Below, piece by piece: positions 43,265-55,493 of a stretch of 64,000 bases of DNA. Below the pieces are notes generated by a model, which had not been told where the DNA came from, ran no database searches, and worked only from the letters and a program-made list of their open reading frames with translations. Both the position numbers and the translations under genes were made by a program. Position 1 is the first letter of the stretch; every line of letters begins with the position of its first letter. The stretch is from NCBI RefSeq assembly GCF_037975245.1, contig NC_092577.1, positions 18,354,398 through 18,418,397 of the forward strand. The letters run 5' to 3'. Source of the stretch: Apostichopus japonicus (taxonomy: Eukaryota > Echinodermata > Holothuroidea > Aspidochirotida > Stichopodidae).

Positions 43265-46200
43265 GCTTTTTACGTGACCCGTCATACGGGATACAAAACG
43301 TCACTACCAAACCATCCCATTCTTACAAACGAACCTCAGGTCAAGCGAGCCAAAAAAAGTACATACGCTCACCGACCTGCAGAGACAAAACGCCCAACCC
43401 CCCACTGAAATATTAAAAAACTACAAAAGGACGACCAGCACGCAGCGAAACAAAACACCCTTCCCCAGCACACCACCGTCCAAAAAAGGCAGCCCTAGAT
43501 AAACGGCGAAAATCGCCTTCAACCTGAAGGCGAATGTCAGACTTCACCGCCTCCAGGACTGCCTGCCAACTGGCAAATTTCCCCCTAAAAACAACATCAC
43601 ATCTATTCCTCCAAAGTTTTTTTTACAACAGAACAAACATAAATAATACGCTGCAACACAGCAACGGAACAAACTGGAGGATCTAATCCATACAAAACAA
43701 AACCCTGTCCTACCGACCAGGAACGGTCTCCCGTTAAACGGTCGGTCCAGGACTGAAACCACTCCCACAAGTTCAAAACAAAGGGGCAATGCCAAAAAAC
43801 ATGGGCAGTACTCTCTAAGCTGTCATAGCCGGTCCTCGGGCACAGTCCATCACCCAATCGCCAGTGATACCTTTTCAGATTGGTCACCAAGGCACCGTGT
43901 GCAATTCTCCATGCAAGGTCACGGAGCCTGCAACCATTCAGCCTTGAATGCACCGAACGCCATACTTCGACAGGATGACGTCCCTGTACAAAAATTGCAT
44001 TCAAGGCCCTATCCCGCAACGAACTGTGAACGAGGGCCGGCTGTGACAGGTCAACAGGGGGCAACTCAATCAGAGCGGAGCAAATGACACGCACCACCCT
44101 GTTTGGAGTACTACTATGCGGTTCTCTGTTGCTAAACAGCGCCGGGACCCATCGACGCAGGTGCAAACCGCCCCAAAAACGTACAAAATATGAACAAGGC
44201 AACCCTGGGTCAGTTACCGCTACAAACAACTGCTTAAATAACAAACAAGTTAACTTACTTCCCAGATGAACCACCTCTAACCCACCCTTCTCCAGTTTTT
44301 GGTACATTACCGCCCTTTTGACAAGCTCTGTACCACCCGACCAAATAAATGAAAATATCGCTCTCTCCAACCGCACCAGGACGCGACGCGGAATTGGATA
44401 CACCGCGCCCGGGTACCACAAGATGGGCGAAACAAAACGATTAACTACGGTGACTTTCCCTAGGATCGAAAGCCAGCGGGTGCCAAAGGTTTCGAGCCTG
44501 CTCTCAAATACATCAGCCCTCTCGCTCCAGGTGACATCACCAGGTGCATCGTAGCCGAACCATATACCATTAATTTTGATATTCTGATCCGACCACGACG
44601 CACCGAATGGTAAGTCTCTGTATCTCCAGCTACCAAGACGAAGGCCCTTTGTCTTTTCTGGATTCAACTTCGCCCCGGTAGCTCTCTCAAAAATAAATAA
44701 ATCCTGCGAGAGTGCGCGAAAGGAGCCCAGACTCAAACAACACATGTCACGTCATCTGCATATTGAGCGCATTTCACTTTGGCACCCCCTGGCACAACGA
44801 ATGGAACAAGTCTGGAGTCCCTTTCCAAAAGACGAGAGAGGGACTCGCTAAACAAAACATAAAGTAATGGAGACAGAGGGCACCCCTGGCGCACCCCCCT
44901 CTCTACGTTAAAAACCTCCGAACAAAACCCATTTACGATAACAGAACTGAAACTTTCTTCATACAAAACAGAAATCCATTGACGAAAAACCGCGATCCAC
45001 CATGTCAAAGGCCTTCTGCTGGTCCAGAGACACCAATGCACATGGCAGATCACGCTCAATAACAAAGTCGGTCAAGTCGCGCATCAACCACAAGTTCTGC
45101 TGGATGCAATGACCCCTCACTGCACAAGTCTGGAGACCACCCACAAGATGCGGCATAGCCAGTGCAAGGCGGTTGCAAAAAGCCTTAGCCAGCAACTTGT
45201 AGTCCACATTTAACAAGGTGATCGGACGCTTGTTACGGGGATCCAAGGGGTCCCCAGACTTGGGCAGCAAAGCAATCATGCCCATACGTTGACTTTGGTT
45301 TAACAGTCCGTTTTGGAAGGCGTCCTCGAAGACGGCTCTGATGTCGGGTCCTATTATTGCCCAGAAGGTTCGGTAGAACTCCCTCGGAAGCCCGTCCGAA
45401 CCCGGGGACTTGCCATTCTTCATCTTCGAAAGCGCCTTCCAAAGCTCAACAGTGGTTATTCCGCCCCCCAAATTATCATTGACATCGTGGGGAACGGTTT
45501 TTGAGATTCCCCTCAATAAATCAGCCTGTGCCGACAAGTCGACATTGCCACGCGTAAACAAACTCGAATAAAACTTGTGAGGGTCACTAACCACGGTCCC
45601 ATCAGTAGCGCGCACAGACGGGACGCGTCTGTCACCTGCCGATGAGCTAACGGACTGGTAAAACCTCAGTGAAGGGCGCTCCTCGGCTTCCACCGCTTCG
45701 ACACGGGCCCTGACGCGGGCACCGTGGTACTTTTCATCGAGATAAGTCTGCAAAGCGATGACAGCCGAAGGGTCGCCAAACTTCACCTCCGCGCACAGCT
45801 TCGAGAATTTTTCTCTTCGACGCCGTGCGCGGGTCACGCAATACTGAATTGCGTAGCGTTTCATGCGCAACTTGACATCATCCCACCATTGGGATGTAGA
45901 AGCAAAGGCCGGCTTCAATGTTTGCCATCCTTTGTACCTGGTCTCGAAACCCTGGCGGAACTCTGCCTCGCCAAGAATCCGACAGTTAAGCTTCCATAGG
46001 CCCCGCCCGATGGGGAAAATGGAAGGCAAAACAAAACGTGCTACCACAGTGTCATGGTCAGAGAGCGGACAGCTGAGCGTCTCGCAACCCGAAAATGTCA
46101 AACTTACGGGCGCATACACTCGATCTATCCTGGAGGCATCTTCTCCGTTAGGCCTCACCCACGTATACACCGTACTACACGGGTGCATATGCCTCCAGAC

Positions 46201-46406
46201 ATCGGCTAAAAGGTGTGCCGAAGTGAATCTGTCCAATTCTGTGATCCCAGCGTCAGGACTAGCAGACACAGAAGCCCCGAGTCTGTCAAGACCCGAGTCT
46301 GGGACACAGTTAAAGTCTCCGACCGTGACACATGGTGCACTACCAGGAACAAAGGAAGGCAGCGTGTTAAAAAAATCTCGTCTAGCAGAAGGCCGATTGG
46401 GAGCAT
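43265..46406 (-). mobile_element. LINE copy VI (family 1), 5'-truncated in the APE domain
   Basis: 3.14 kb, minus strand, with the terminal hairpin at 43266-43310 and 5' truncation at 46406. A 12-bp duplication ACAGCGCGATGT flanks it (43253-43264 and 46407-46418). It is the best family-1 ORF2 in the window. Confidence 0.9.
43544..46406 (-). pseudogene. LINE ORF2 of copy VI: APE (partial), RT, C-terminal finger
   Basis: APE from YAPNRPSARRDF, GDFNCVPDS, SRIDRVYAP to LSDHDTVVARF; RT with NGKSPGSDGLPREFYRTFW, LLNVDYKLLAKAFCNRLA, QTCAVRGHCIQQNLWLM, SLDQQKAFDMVDRGF, GVRQGCPLSPLLYVLF and QYADDVTC (near 44765); C-terminus with TGYDSLESTAH (the first finger Cys pair altered to CPRTGY). Defects: a roughly 43-base deletion near 44985, a one-base deletion near 44733 and an A-run slip near 43618. 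Not functional. Confidence 0.9.
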
Positions 46407-46559
46407 ACAGCGCGATGTATAGCCTGAACAACTCAGAGTCTGCTGTTAAAATTTACCTTGTGTTTCACAAAGACCACGGAACCACCGATGAAGTACATGG
46501 CGGCTTAAGGAGTTTTCGAAAACATATCTAATTTTTAAGAAATTCCACCGCTCTGTATA

Positions 46560-47383
46560 CAAACGCTGTTTTTGTTGTGATTACCGTATAGGTACTGTGC
46601 GGAGGGTGGGTTATGACGCAATCTGCTATGGCAGAGCTGACGTCACGTATTGTACTGTTCAAAACATATTTGAAATGTCTATCTATAACGATTAAAAAAT
46701 CGTTTCTCTGTCAAACGCAACATTAGCGTTCTCATACTTTGACAACATGTTTGGAAAATTATTTACTATTTTTTAAGGTAACTTCTTTGGGCCACCAGAC
46801 AATCCTTTTAATACGAACGTTTCAATAACATTGTCATGTCACATTCTTTTCAATTTCCTTTCTGTGGCAAGGGGTGTAGTGGGTTAATAGCTTGTGCCAG
46901 AGACTGCAAAGTTGGGGATTTGAGCTTGCTCCAAGACATGTATTGTGTACATTGAGCAAGATACTTCAATACTTTCGTCGAGGCTGATCATAAATGGGTG
47001 TTGATCTTTGCTTTCCTTATTGTGGCAGCCTGCTAGAATACACTGCAGACACTGTACTTCAATGCACAGGCACAAGATATAAAGTTTGGCGAGATTGGCC
47101 ATCCCTGGCAATACCAGAATGTAAACCTCCACCTTTGCTGCATTTGTGCTCGAAATTCTGTGATCCAACTTTGATGTAAAAAAGAAATATATATCAAGAG
47201 AGCTTTGTGTTCACACAAACAAAATGTTGGCATTTTAAACGCGTTGTCTAATGAACAATTATTCACAAGATTTAAAAGAGGTGCTATAACTATAACTTCT
47301 TCACCTGTTCCATAGCCTATGGTTATTTTATAATAACTACATGCTATTTCATGTTAACTGATATAAATTTATCCTCCACTTAC
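46560..47383. other. Intronic/non-coding, nothing recognised
   Basis: Short frames at 46884-47168 (minus) and 46994-47179 (plus) overlap and carry no family motif. Also nothing found in 50203-51137, 51285-52769 and 53226-53790 apart from AT-rich intronic sequence. Confidence 0.4.
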
Positions 47384-47539
47384 GTCTGATGCTTTCCCCA
47401 AACTTGTTAGATCATCTATCTGATCCGTCTTGGATTGAGGAGCTACTTGGTTCATACCAGGGCGGCTTTTCTTTTTCTGTACCGGCATGTGTTTTCTTTC
47501 GTTTCGGAACTTATCCATCAACTTCAGTCTCCAGTATTC
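47384..47539 (-). CDS. Exon of transposon-derived gene
   Basis: Acceptor TTGATACAG, donor CAGAC|GTAAGT. Encodes EYWRLKLMDKFRNERKHMPV, then QKKKSRPGMNQVAPQSKTDQ. The W-x-x-x-L-x-x-K-F/MxN-x-R pattern follows KYPFL in the family. Phase 0 at both ends. Confidence 0.75.
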
Positions 47540-48311
47540 CTGTATCAATAAGAAATCACGATAAATAAATACATCAAATGTTATGCTTGGAATCACTTCT
47601 GCACCCCACCTTAAGGGACCATGGATGGATATTCCAGGACTGAGACATGTGAAAGAGCATGAAAATCTCTATTTTAAAGATAAGATTTAAACATAAAACC
47701 CCCTTATCTTAAAAATATGATTACATTAAGTCTTCAGATTTATTGATATTTGCAAAATTTATGATGTGGTAACAGGAACACATCTCAAAGTTTTGATGTT
47801 ATTCTTGAAATTTTATGTTTCAAATTCAGCAACATGTTAGTATAGGATGTCTTTTCCACAATGATTTGTGGTATGCCCAATTTCCATCTGACTGGTTCCA
47901 GACCAAAGCTACATTGGAAAGTGGATTTACAGAGGGAAGTAAAATTTAGGTTTTACAAAGACAAATGGCAGATCCTTCCCAACTGACATTCCCAGATTAT
48001 TGTGCAATAACAGCTTAAAATAACAAAATGTAGTGAATTGTTCAATTTGTAACCAATTTTGATGGAAGCTTTGGTATTGTAATGATTTAGATACTATTTT
48101 AAGCTGATTTAGGTCAAGTTGCCTCTAAATGTACATAGTCCTATAAGTGACTTTGACTGTAACTTACAAAGGAAACATTTTTAAAATGATACATAAAAAG
48201 AATTTTGTTCGTAATTTGCAATTTACCATGTTATCCTAAAAGGCTTATCAAAAAACACTACTTTGTTCGTCTACATGGTTAATGAAGTGGGAAAGTTGAA
48301 AAAATTCTTAC

Positions 48312-50202
48312 TTGTTGTCGTGCTCCAGGAATGGTTTCTTTTACCAGGAAGGGGTACTTCTTTAAAAACCAACTATGGAGGCAAATTTTTTTGGGGTGAT
48401 TTTCCATTAATTTAGGAGTTTACATCAAAAAACGACCACGAAAATGGACATTTTGGGTAGTCACGTGACATGAACCTCTGCAATGTCTGAAAACAGATTT
48501 ACCCAAACGTCACCGTGTGACGTCATTGCTTGTATGCCGCGAAAATCAAACGCTGATATTGGCACTATTTGTACACAGATAGCGATCAATTGTACTGTTT
48601 TTGACTTCCAATTTCGAGCGTTTGAAAAGCTGTTAGCTTAAAAAAGAACACATGAAGGTTAACAACTAGTTAAGACAATTATAAGCAGAAATTTTAGTTA
48701 AATTGGTTATTTCATTAGCAAAATTTCCACTCAAATGGAAGCATCTTTTACATAGCGGAGCGTCAATAGGTCCGTACGATACAATATACTGTAGAACATG
48801 CAAGCAGCTTGGCGATTCCGTAATACAATTTGAATGCAAGATACCGTCAACTGAACAGAAGAATAGACCTAAAAGATGCCTCATGCGTGATATGTGACGG
48901 GAAAATGGCTAACGTTACTGTCAACGAATTACCAAAAAGACACTAAACATAATCGAACAACTACGAGAAGACGCTGACCCGAATCGACCAGGGTAGCATA
49001 TACATGACTAAGCTTCAGCTGAACATAGTACTTACTCGTTTTAATATCCAAAAGTACAAAGACAGAAAAAGTATCCTTTCAATAAACAAAATTTAGCAGT
49101 GAATATCCAAATCCACGTTTCTCGTTCAATCCTGGGCGAAATACTACCGTGACTCTGTGTAATTCCATAGAGTTAGGTCTAGTTGAATCAGGCCTTGACC
49201 AGTTACATCCCACAATCACAAGACAGTCACCTAACGAAATAAAACGTCCGATCGCTACATAGAACCGTTTTTATTCAACTCCTTGGACCATGCAGATGGC
49301 GGAATAAACATAACGGACAATATAACACAATGTATCACGAACTCACGATACTGGAATACAACAAAGGAAATAGATAAATGCGATTAAATCCTATAGCATG
49401 ACTATTTACACATGCTGTGAGCCATACATGTACCATGGAGCTATAGCTCCATGCATGTACTAACAATGCTACCCTATATGCACGGTATATTCACGGTAAT
49501 CTCTTACGGTAAATATTATACTGTCAATTGCGTAATACATGTAAGGACGTCCAGAGCTTGTTTACGGTCAATTTCACATTAGCTATGTCCGGCCATGGTC
49601 CGACACAGCTATCGACAGAATATAACTTTCGCAGAATGAGACATTTGCAGCTTACACAGAGGCAGGGTCATGCATGTGGACTCATGGGCATGAGATACTC
49701 CGGGTGCTGAAAAATCTTTCCGCGTGGATCTCAAAAATTGATCCAAAGTCCGCGGCGTTTTACGTCGGTTCTTTTACTCGGAAATCTAAAAAAGCTGATG
49801 CTTTTGTTGGATGAGGTATAACTGCAACCTCCAACAACACAGAATTGTGGCATTTCGGTGGAAAAGGAGTAATATCGTTGATGTTTTTGGCAGCTGAAGT
49901 ATACAACACTAAAAGTATTGTTGTGAGTGAGGTATACAAACAGTGACGTCACATGGTCACCTGATGTCTTCGGAATGTTTCAGGAATGTCTGAAACAGGT
50001 TTCATAAAAAGCTAACTTTTCTTCCCATTTTTCACGTATTTAACGTCCGAAATTGGTAAAGTTAATTACAGCAGTGTAATTGGAGTGAGTTAAGGATTAC
50101 ATACATGCAAAATGGTGGGATTTTATGTTCATCGAAAAGTCTCCATAGTTGGTCTTTAACAGGCACTCCACTGCTTCCAAGTACTGATGGGGCAAAGGAT
50201 AA
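48312..50202 (-). CDS. Exon of transposon-derived gene, split by a THAP transposon
   Basis: The exon lies in two parts, 50202-50153 and 48358-48312, with acceptor CACCACACAG and donor CAACAA|GTAAGA. Part one reads YPLPHQYLEAVECLL up to the element; part two reads KKYPFLVKETIPGARQQ. Deleting the element and one TSD (TTAAAGA) restores an uninterrupted reading frame in phase with both neighbouring exons. The element is therefore a recent insertion in coding sequence. Confidence 0.85.
48366..50152 (-). mobile_element. THAP-encoding, P-element-like DNA transposon (internally deleted)
   Basis: 1,787 bp with terminal inverted repeats sharing CCAACTATGGAG, flanked by a 7-bp duplication TCTTTAA (48359-48365 and 50153-50159; 8 bp with one mismatch if extended). 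TGACGTCA-type words lie about 150-200 bp inside each end. A THAP zinc-finger ORF starts at 49853 (minus). P elements have THAP DNA-binding domains and make 8-bp duplications. No transposase catalytic (RNase H/GTP-binding) sequence is visible, so this copy is probably a deletion derivative. Confidence 0.8.
49731..49853 (-). pseudogene. THAP zinc-finger fragment
   Basis: ATG at 49853: MPQFCVVGGCSYTSSNKSIS, FFRFPSKRTDVKRRGLWI, then NF-stop. The C-x4-C opening, FFRFP and R..LW are hallmarks of the THAP N-terminal half. The second half (C-x2-H, AVPTIF) is absent after the stop, which looks like a one-base shift in a T run (TCAATTTTTGAG). The finger would bind transposon ends. Confidence 0.8.
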
Positions 50203-51137
50203 CTGTGTGGTGAACATAAAGATACAATATTCGTTATTTCCTCATAACATTGTTGAATTTGAAGAAGTGAATCAAGTGATTAGGTATTGTAACTGGCGAT
50301 TTCAACAGACTGTGCAGTACTGTCTGTAAAAGAAAATATTACTTTTTTCGGTTCTCAACATGAAGGGCACGAAGCATCATGTTTGGATAGCTATTAAAGA
50401 AGGCCTGAGTCTTAAAGAATTGTGTGCATTATTTCTTCTTACCTCAGAAATCATTATGCCTAACTAATGAAAAATGATACCCACAAAACAAAAAGTTAGC
50501 AACTTGGATTCAGTGTAAGAATTTAAAGATATTCAATTGTTTTAGAGAAAGGACTTTCATTAAACTGCAGACCAACTCTAAAATACTATTTGAGCGCACA
50601 TTAGGCAAATACAGTTTTGTTTTTTGACAAAACCTTTTTTTTTGGCCATATTGTGTCCCGGTGCTCAAAAATGAGGAAAATTATTGCTTCACAAACACAC
50701 TTATTTCATTTGAGTTTCACAAAACGCAAAATGAAATCGCTTTTTTCCTTCTGTGGGCAGTGATTTTTTCGCAACATGCAAAACAAAACAAACCCATGAA
50801 CCAATTACCAATGGAGTGTGTGTACACAGGACGCTAAAATGATAACTCACTAAGTAAATCACATTGTAACACAGAAAGTGAAGAACTTAGTTGTGTGGGG
50901 TCAAAGACCTATCCTACTTACAGTATGAATATACAAAACATTTTTGTTTTGTGATTGTTTCTTTGTTTGCAGAGTGTGTGGTCATCCAACTGTGTGCTTT
51001 GGCAGTCAAGGAAACAATGGACATTTATCTTTTGTGAAACATGCTTTCGAATGCAGAGTGTTCTTGCAATAATGTTCGCTAACTTCATTAGTTAATGTTA
51101 GTAGGTAAAACTCATTGTGTATGGTACTGTATCTTAC

Positions 51138-51284
51138 CTAGTAAAGGCTGCCATGTAATCAAACAAGGACTGTATAATCTGTCGTCTCTCTCTGTCATTG
51201 GGTACAACTTCGTTGTTCAGCTTTCCTTCTAACACCACAGGCAGTTGTGGCATTTCAAAGTTGCTTGGCCATTGAGTTTGTTGC
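51138..51284 (-). CDS. Exon of transposon-derived gene
   Basis: Acceptor ATTCCAG, donor ACTAG|GTAAGA. Encodes QQTQWPSNFEMPQLPVVLEG, DRERRQIIQSLFDYMAAF. The WPxxFxxP...L...I...L...i..Y pattern is typical of this family after the PB1-like domain. The phase matches the next exon (AG|T gives SYPLPHQYL). Confidence 0.75.
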
Positions 51285-52769
51285 CTGGAATTAACAGGAG
51301 GTAAAATATATGAGGTAAATTTGGATCAGGCAATAACAGTTCTGTCTTAACCTTCAATTCACAGAAAGTATGCTTCCTTCAATTAACGAATCTTATTGAA
51401 TGGGAGCTGCCATTAAAAAAAACATTACCCAAACTTGCAATTCTTATTTATAATACATTTAGTGCTCCAGCTAATTTTAAATCATTCTGGAAATTTTCTT
51501 TCAGCTTCTGTTGTTAATTATTCATGGAGATGGAAGTTAAAAATAACTTTAACTTGGCACATTGAAGTATGTACAAATCTCTTTATGTTGGTGATAAATG
51601 ACAATAACATAACACATTAAGTAAACTGGTAAATACACCACATACTGTACACAAAACTGACTGGATATGAAGTTTGAAAGTCAAATTATATCAGAATACA
51701 TTGTGTTGCAATTAAAACATTCTGGCCTTTTCCTGTACACAAGTTAGTAAAAAATAGTGGTTCCGTATATTTAGGCACGTTTCATAAATTTCAGAATTCC
51801 ACAAGACTAAATATAAATTGTTGTGAATTAAAAAAAAAACAAGACGCATCAAGTTTGTTTTGGTCTGAAAAACTAAACAGGATGACCATTTTTGTGTTAG
51901 CGATTGTCTGGCAATCTAAAATTTGTCACCACCACTGTAAATATCCATTGATAAACCATTGGCAACACACCTTAAATGTATATACAGTACATTTTAGACC
52001 TAAGGCATTTTAGTCAGATGAAAAAAGTGGGCAAAATTTATCCCAAAAAAAATTAACAGCAACACTAATCATTTTGTTCTCATTCTGATATCAAATATTA
52101 TAGTTTACAGTGATTTCTGTTAATTAATTAGGTAGTAAATTCACAATTTGCTTTAAATTGGTAATTATTTGAGCCAATCTTGCTAGAAAGTTTTACCTTC
52201 ATGATCTCATTTTAGCTCATGTTGTGGCTACCTGACCATGTACCTTTAACAACATGAAAATAATTTTGTTATCGAAAATAAAACCAAAATTTATTTTGCT
52301 TATAACAAATTTGTACAATTTTATTCCACCTTCATCATCACTCTAACTAGGATTAGTTTTTCCGTACTGACAAATTTCAGATCTGAATATGAATTAACTC
52401 CTCACAAAACCATTCAAGCGTGTCACAAAACCAATTTGTTACAGACAGACCTTTTAATTGACTCAAATATGTGGAAGCCAAATTCATGGCCCATATGTTT
52501 TACATTCCATTTCTGATCATTTTTGGTCGCCAGGGTTGCCAGTTATGTCGCAACTGGAATTGATGGGACAAGTCACAGTTTGATGGCATATTTTTTGGAG
52601 TGAACTTGTCAGTTACAGTGACAAGTTGGTACAGGAAAACCAAAAGATGTTTTTGATAAATGGGGAAGAAATTCAGGAAATGAAGATAAAAAAGTAAAAT
52701 TTGAAGAAATACATGTATTAGAAAAGTTACTGGAAAATGATTTGACAGGAAACTTTATGGATTTTGATA

Positions 52770-53225
52770 GCAATCAGTACATCGTACTTTGTTTCAGATA
52801 CTTCTTTTCCCTTCTTGGTTTCTGCTGCAATTTCATCTCATGATATATTTTCAGCAGTCTTCTTGTAGAACTTGAATCAAAGGCAATATGTTTGATGTCT
52901 CAAAACTGCCGCTCTCACTCAGGCTAAAAATGCTGCTGCTTGTTGAAGCTTGGTCTGAAAAGTATGTTGGTGACAGGGTTTCTGGAAAGTCTGGCAGGAT
53001 AGTTGGAAGCTCTGTGCTGATAATCAGTTGAAGTTTTCCTTTTTGTGGCAGGTTCGATAATTGTGTGTCTACCCAGTCATCCCAAGTGTTGTCATACAAT
53101 TGGACTTTAAAGTCTTCTTGTATTCCAAATGCCCTTTTAAGTATCTCCTTTAAATTGGATATTTCACATTCAGGTACTTCGATAACCTTCTTTGTTGATT
53201 TACAAGTCACATGAAAAGCAAACAT
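52770..53225 (-). pseudogene. PB1-like domain block
   Basis: ATG at 53225. HVTCKSTKKVIEVPECEISN, LKEILKRAFGIQEDFKVQLY, DNTWDDWVDTQLSNLPQKGK and LQLIIS have the length (about 75 residues) and layout of a PB1/ubiquitin-like fold: basic strand, helix, acidic D-x-x-x-D-W loop, final strand. A Ser-rich linker follows. A shift near 52890 leads to DSSSTRRLLKIYHEMKLQ. In related genes this domain precedes the exons at 51284 onward. Confidence 0.65.
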
Positions 53226-53790
53226 CTTGGAAATTTGGCATTCAGTTAATAATGGTAACGTAACCTTTGCACTTGTTCCTTACAATGAAGTTTATAATTG
53301 TCACAAACCCTTTTACATTGAAGAATACAATAGTATTTTTTCCTTCCAACATAACATCAGTTAGATCAAGCTTTCAATTACTACACTTTTGGAGGGCAAA
53401 GATGAAGCATGATCCAGACAAAAGAAGTTCCAATTTGGGGCATTATTACTGTGTGTATTGGTGAAACGCTTTAATTATGGTTCTGAAACTGAATTTCAAG
53501 GCATTGTACAAGGTAAAAGAGAGATAAGACATTTGAATATTCAAACAACAATGAATTAATAGGAAAAACAAAAACAAGATTCAACTCAGCATGATGAATA
53601 AAACACAATTTGATCAGGCCAAACTGGCACACACTTTGAACAACATCTAGGACACAAAAATTTCACCACATGCACCAGTTATTTGCGAGATACATGCTGA
53701 CATTCCTGAGTCCAAGTCTTCAAATTTAGAAATATTACCATGTATTGGAAGAACCTCATCTTTGAAACCTGTTGTTGCCATGAGAACACT

Positions 53791-54994
53791 TTACAAAATT
53801 TGGTGCCTCTTTGCCAAGGTCAGTGTTATGTTTTTCATATTTCGTGAAGATCTTGCGATATCCTTGAAGTAGCTATGTTTCGATTCCATTCTCAAAGTCC
53901 AAAAGTTTGAAAGTGGTCCAAACTGTTTCATTTGTTTCCCATAATGAGTCATAAAATGCATCTTAGGGGTGATAAAGTTCATGAAACATTTCGAAAAAAA
54001 TCAAAACTAAGCCATTTATGTACTCACATGAATCACTAGTGATAGCAGGACTAGTAACAAGGTCTACAATGTCTATAAGATGTAGCAAGAGTTGCCAATT
54101 TTCACCCTTGTCTACAATGTTATCTGCAAACATCAAAAAGAAAAGTCTCATAAGGCACCACATCTGGCATGCTTTTTGCTTGATTTTCACTGAAGAATGA
54201 GACCAAGATAAGAGTGATGGCTTGTTTGATTTTTCCGAACACTGATAATGAAAACCCTGTAGTTTCATATTGATTGTCTCAATATAAATTTGACCTTCCC
54301 GCACATATGTTGTCAAGACTTTTCCTAAGATCAATGGACAAACCCCCTCAAAGAAGTCATGGGCTATGTCTGAGGGTAGTCCATTTATCACATGGAAGTA
54401 TCTCAGTGAATTTAAAGGACAATTCTGCTTCACACCATAAGCAGTAGACATTTCAGTGTCATTGCCACCCTTGCAACATGAACTTTATGGCAACCATCTG
54501 ACCTTTCCATGTGAGTGTGACTAACAGCACTTATTTGGAGACTTTCCCTTGTACACATACAAAATCTGCATATGCGAAAACCTGAAAATGATTCATTAAA
54601 GCCCCCTATCATGTGACTGGCCAAATTGTCTGCGATCATTCTCTAACAGATTGATATCATTCAAAAGAGGTTTCATTACTGATGTCAAACCATATTTCTT
54701 GATTCAAGAAATTTTACATAAACAGACTAGTTGAATGTTGTCAATGGCAGATCTGAACTTTGGTTTCACATTCCCTACTATCATATACATGGCATTTATT
54801 TTGTGATTTCAAGTATATGTTCCTAGTGGATTAACCTCCTCAAAGTCATCCATATACAGGTGTATTTGAACTGAATTTGGATGACTTTTGAAAAGACTAT
54901 TGTCTTTGAAATTGGTTCCATCACAAAAATCTCTCAATATATCTGGGTTTTCAGAAAAATGACCATTCAAAACGTGCCAAAACTCTTTCTGCAA
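53791..54994 (-). pseudogene. Transposase-like body, several frameshifts
   Basis: Frames in order: HPNSVQIHLYMDDFEEVNPL (family hallmark LYxDDFEvvNPLG), then after a stop KFRSAIDNIQLVCLCK, DNLASHMIGGFNESF, FRICRFCMCTRESL, then YFHVINGLPSDIAHDFFEGV, a histidine/aspartate-rich core, NWQLLLHLIDIVDLV, then PKMHFMTHYGKQMKQFGPLS and FWTLRMESKHSYFKDIARSS, ending TLAKRHQ. The repeated D-D-E-rich blocks with PxHHxxHY and RFExKHSYFK are the conserved core of this uncharacterised transposon-related family. At least four frame breaks. Confidence 0.7.
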
Positions 54995-55082
54995 AAGTTC
55001 ATTTGACGACTCTCAGGTTGACAATTTATCTATAGCTTCACACAGTTCGTTGTTTTTCAATGTTTTACTCATATTGGGACAG

Positions 55083-55493
55083 TTATTGATTATCCAGACC
55101 AACTGATGCCAAATCTTTGGTAACTGCACTTTCAATATCACAAAGATTTAAAGCAATGAGTTTCTTACACTCATTTGAAACTTCATCCAGAATTGTACGA
55201 GGCAATCTGTGTATTTCCCTCAACTTAAGTATGTGAATTGCAAATGGATATTCAAATTTCTTTGCAGGCAAATTTGGGAGTTCTGCATTAGCAACATGTT
55301 CATTTATATCAATATGTGCATGTTCAGGATTGTTCTCCAAGTGTTCCATATCTTCATCATTTTCCAAAGCAGCAGCAGCAGCAAATGCTTCATCTAAATG
55401 ACAGTTATTATGAGCCCGTCTGAGATGTTTCTTTAGGGAATCGACTTTAGTGTAATTTTTTCCCATTTTTGCACTCCACATCTGAAGGAACAA
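55083..55493 (-). pseudogene. Zinc-finger-like N-terminal block
   Basis: 136 open codons: KVDSLKKHLRRAHNN (the L-H-x3-H end of a C2H2 finger; the Cys pair is not clearly kept), an acidic stretch with an Ala run and ENNPEHAHIDINEHV, then YPFAIHILKLREIHRLPRT and DEVSNECKKLI. This arrangement precedes the transposase-like body in the family. Confidence 0.55.

Larger units (their letters stand above)
42219..55493 (-). pseudogene. Transposon-derived multidomain gene (zinc-finger-like, transposase-like body, PB1-like, helical C-terminal region), minus strand
   Basis: Parts in order on the minus strand: 55493-55083, 54994-53791, 53225-52770, exons 51284-51138, 50202-50153 plus 48358-48312, 47539-47384 and 42377-42219. 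Comparable multidomain proteins are abundant in fish, cnidarian and echinoderm genomes as uncharacterised, transposon-like families (my recollection). Exon phases agree from 51138 through 47384 and with 42377. The 5' large exon is full of stops and shifts, and two transposons have split the locus, so a whole protein is unlikely. That all blocks belong to one gene is inferred from order, strand and known architecture. Last exon not found. Confidence 0.6.
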
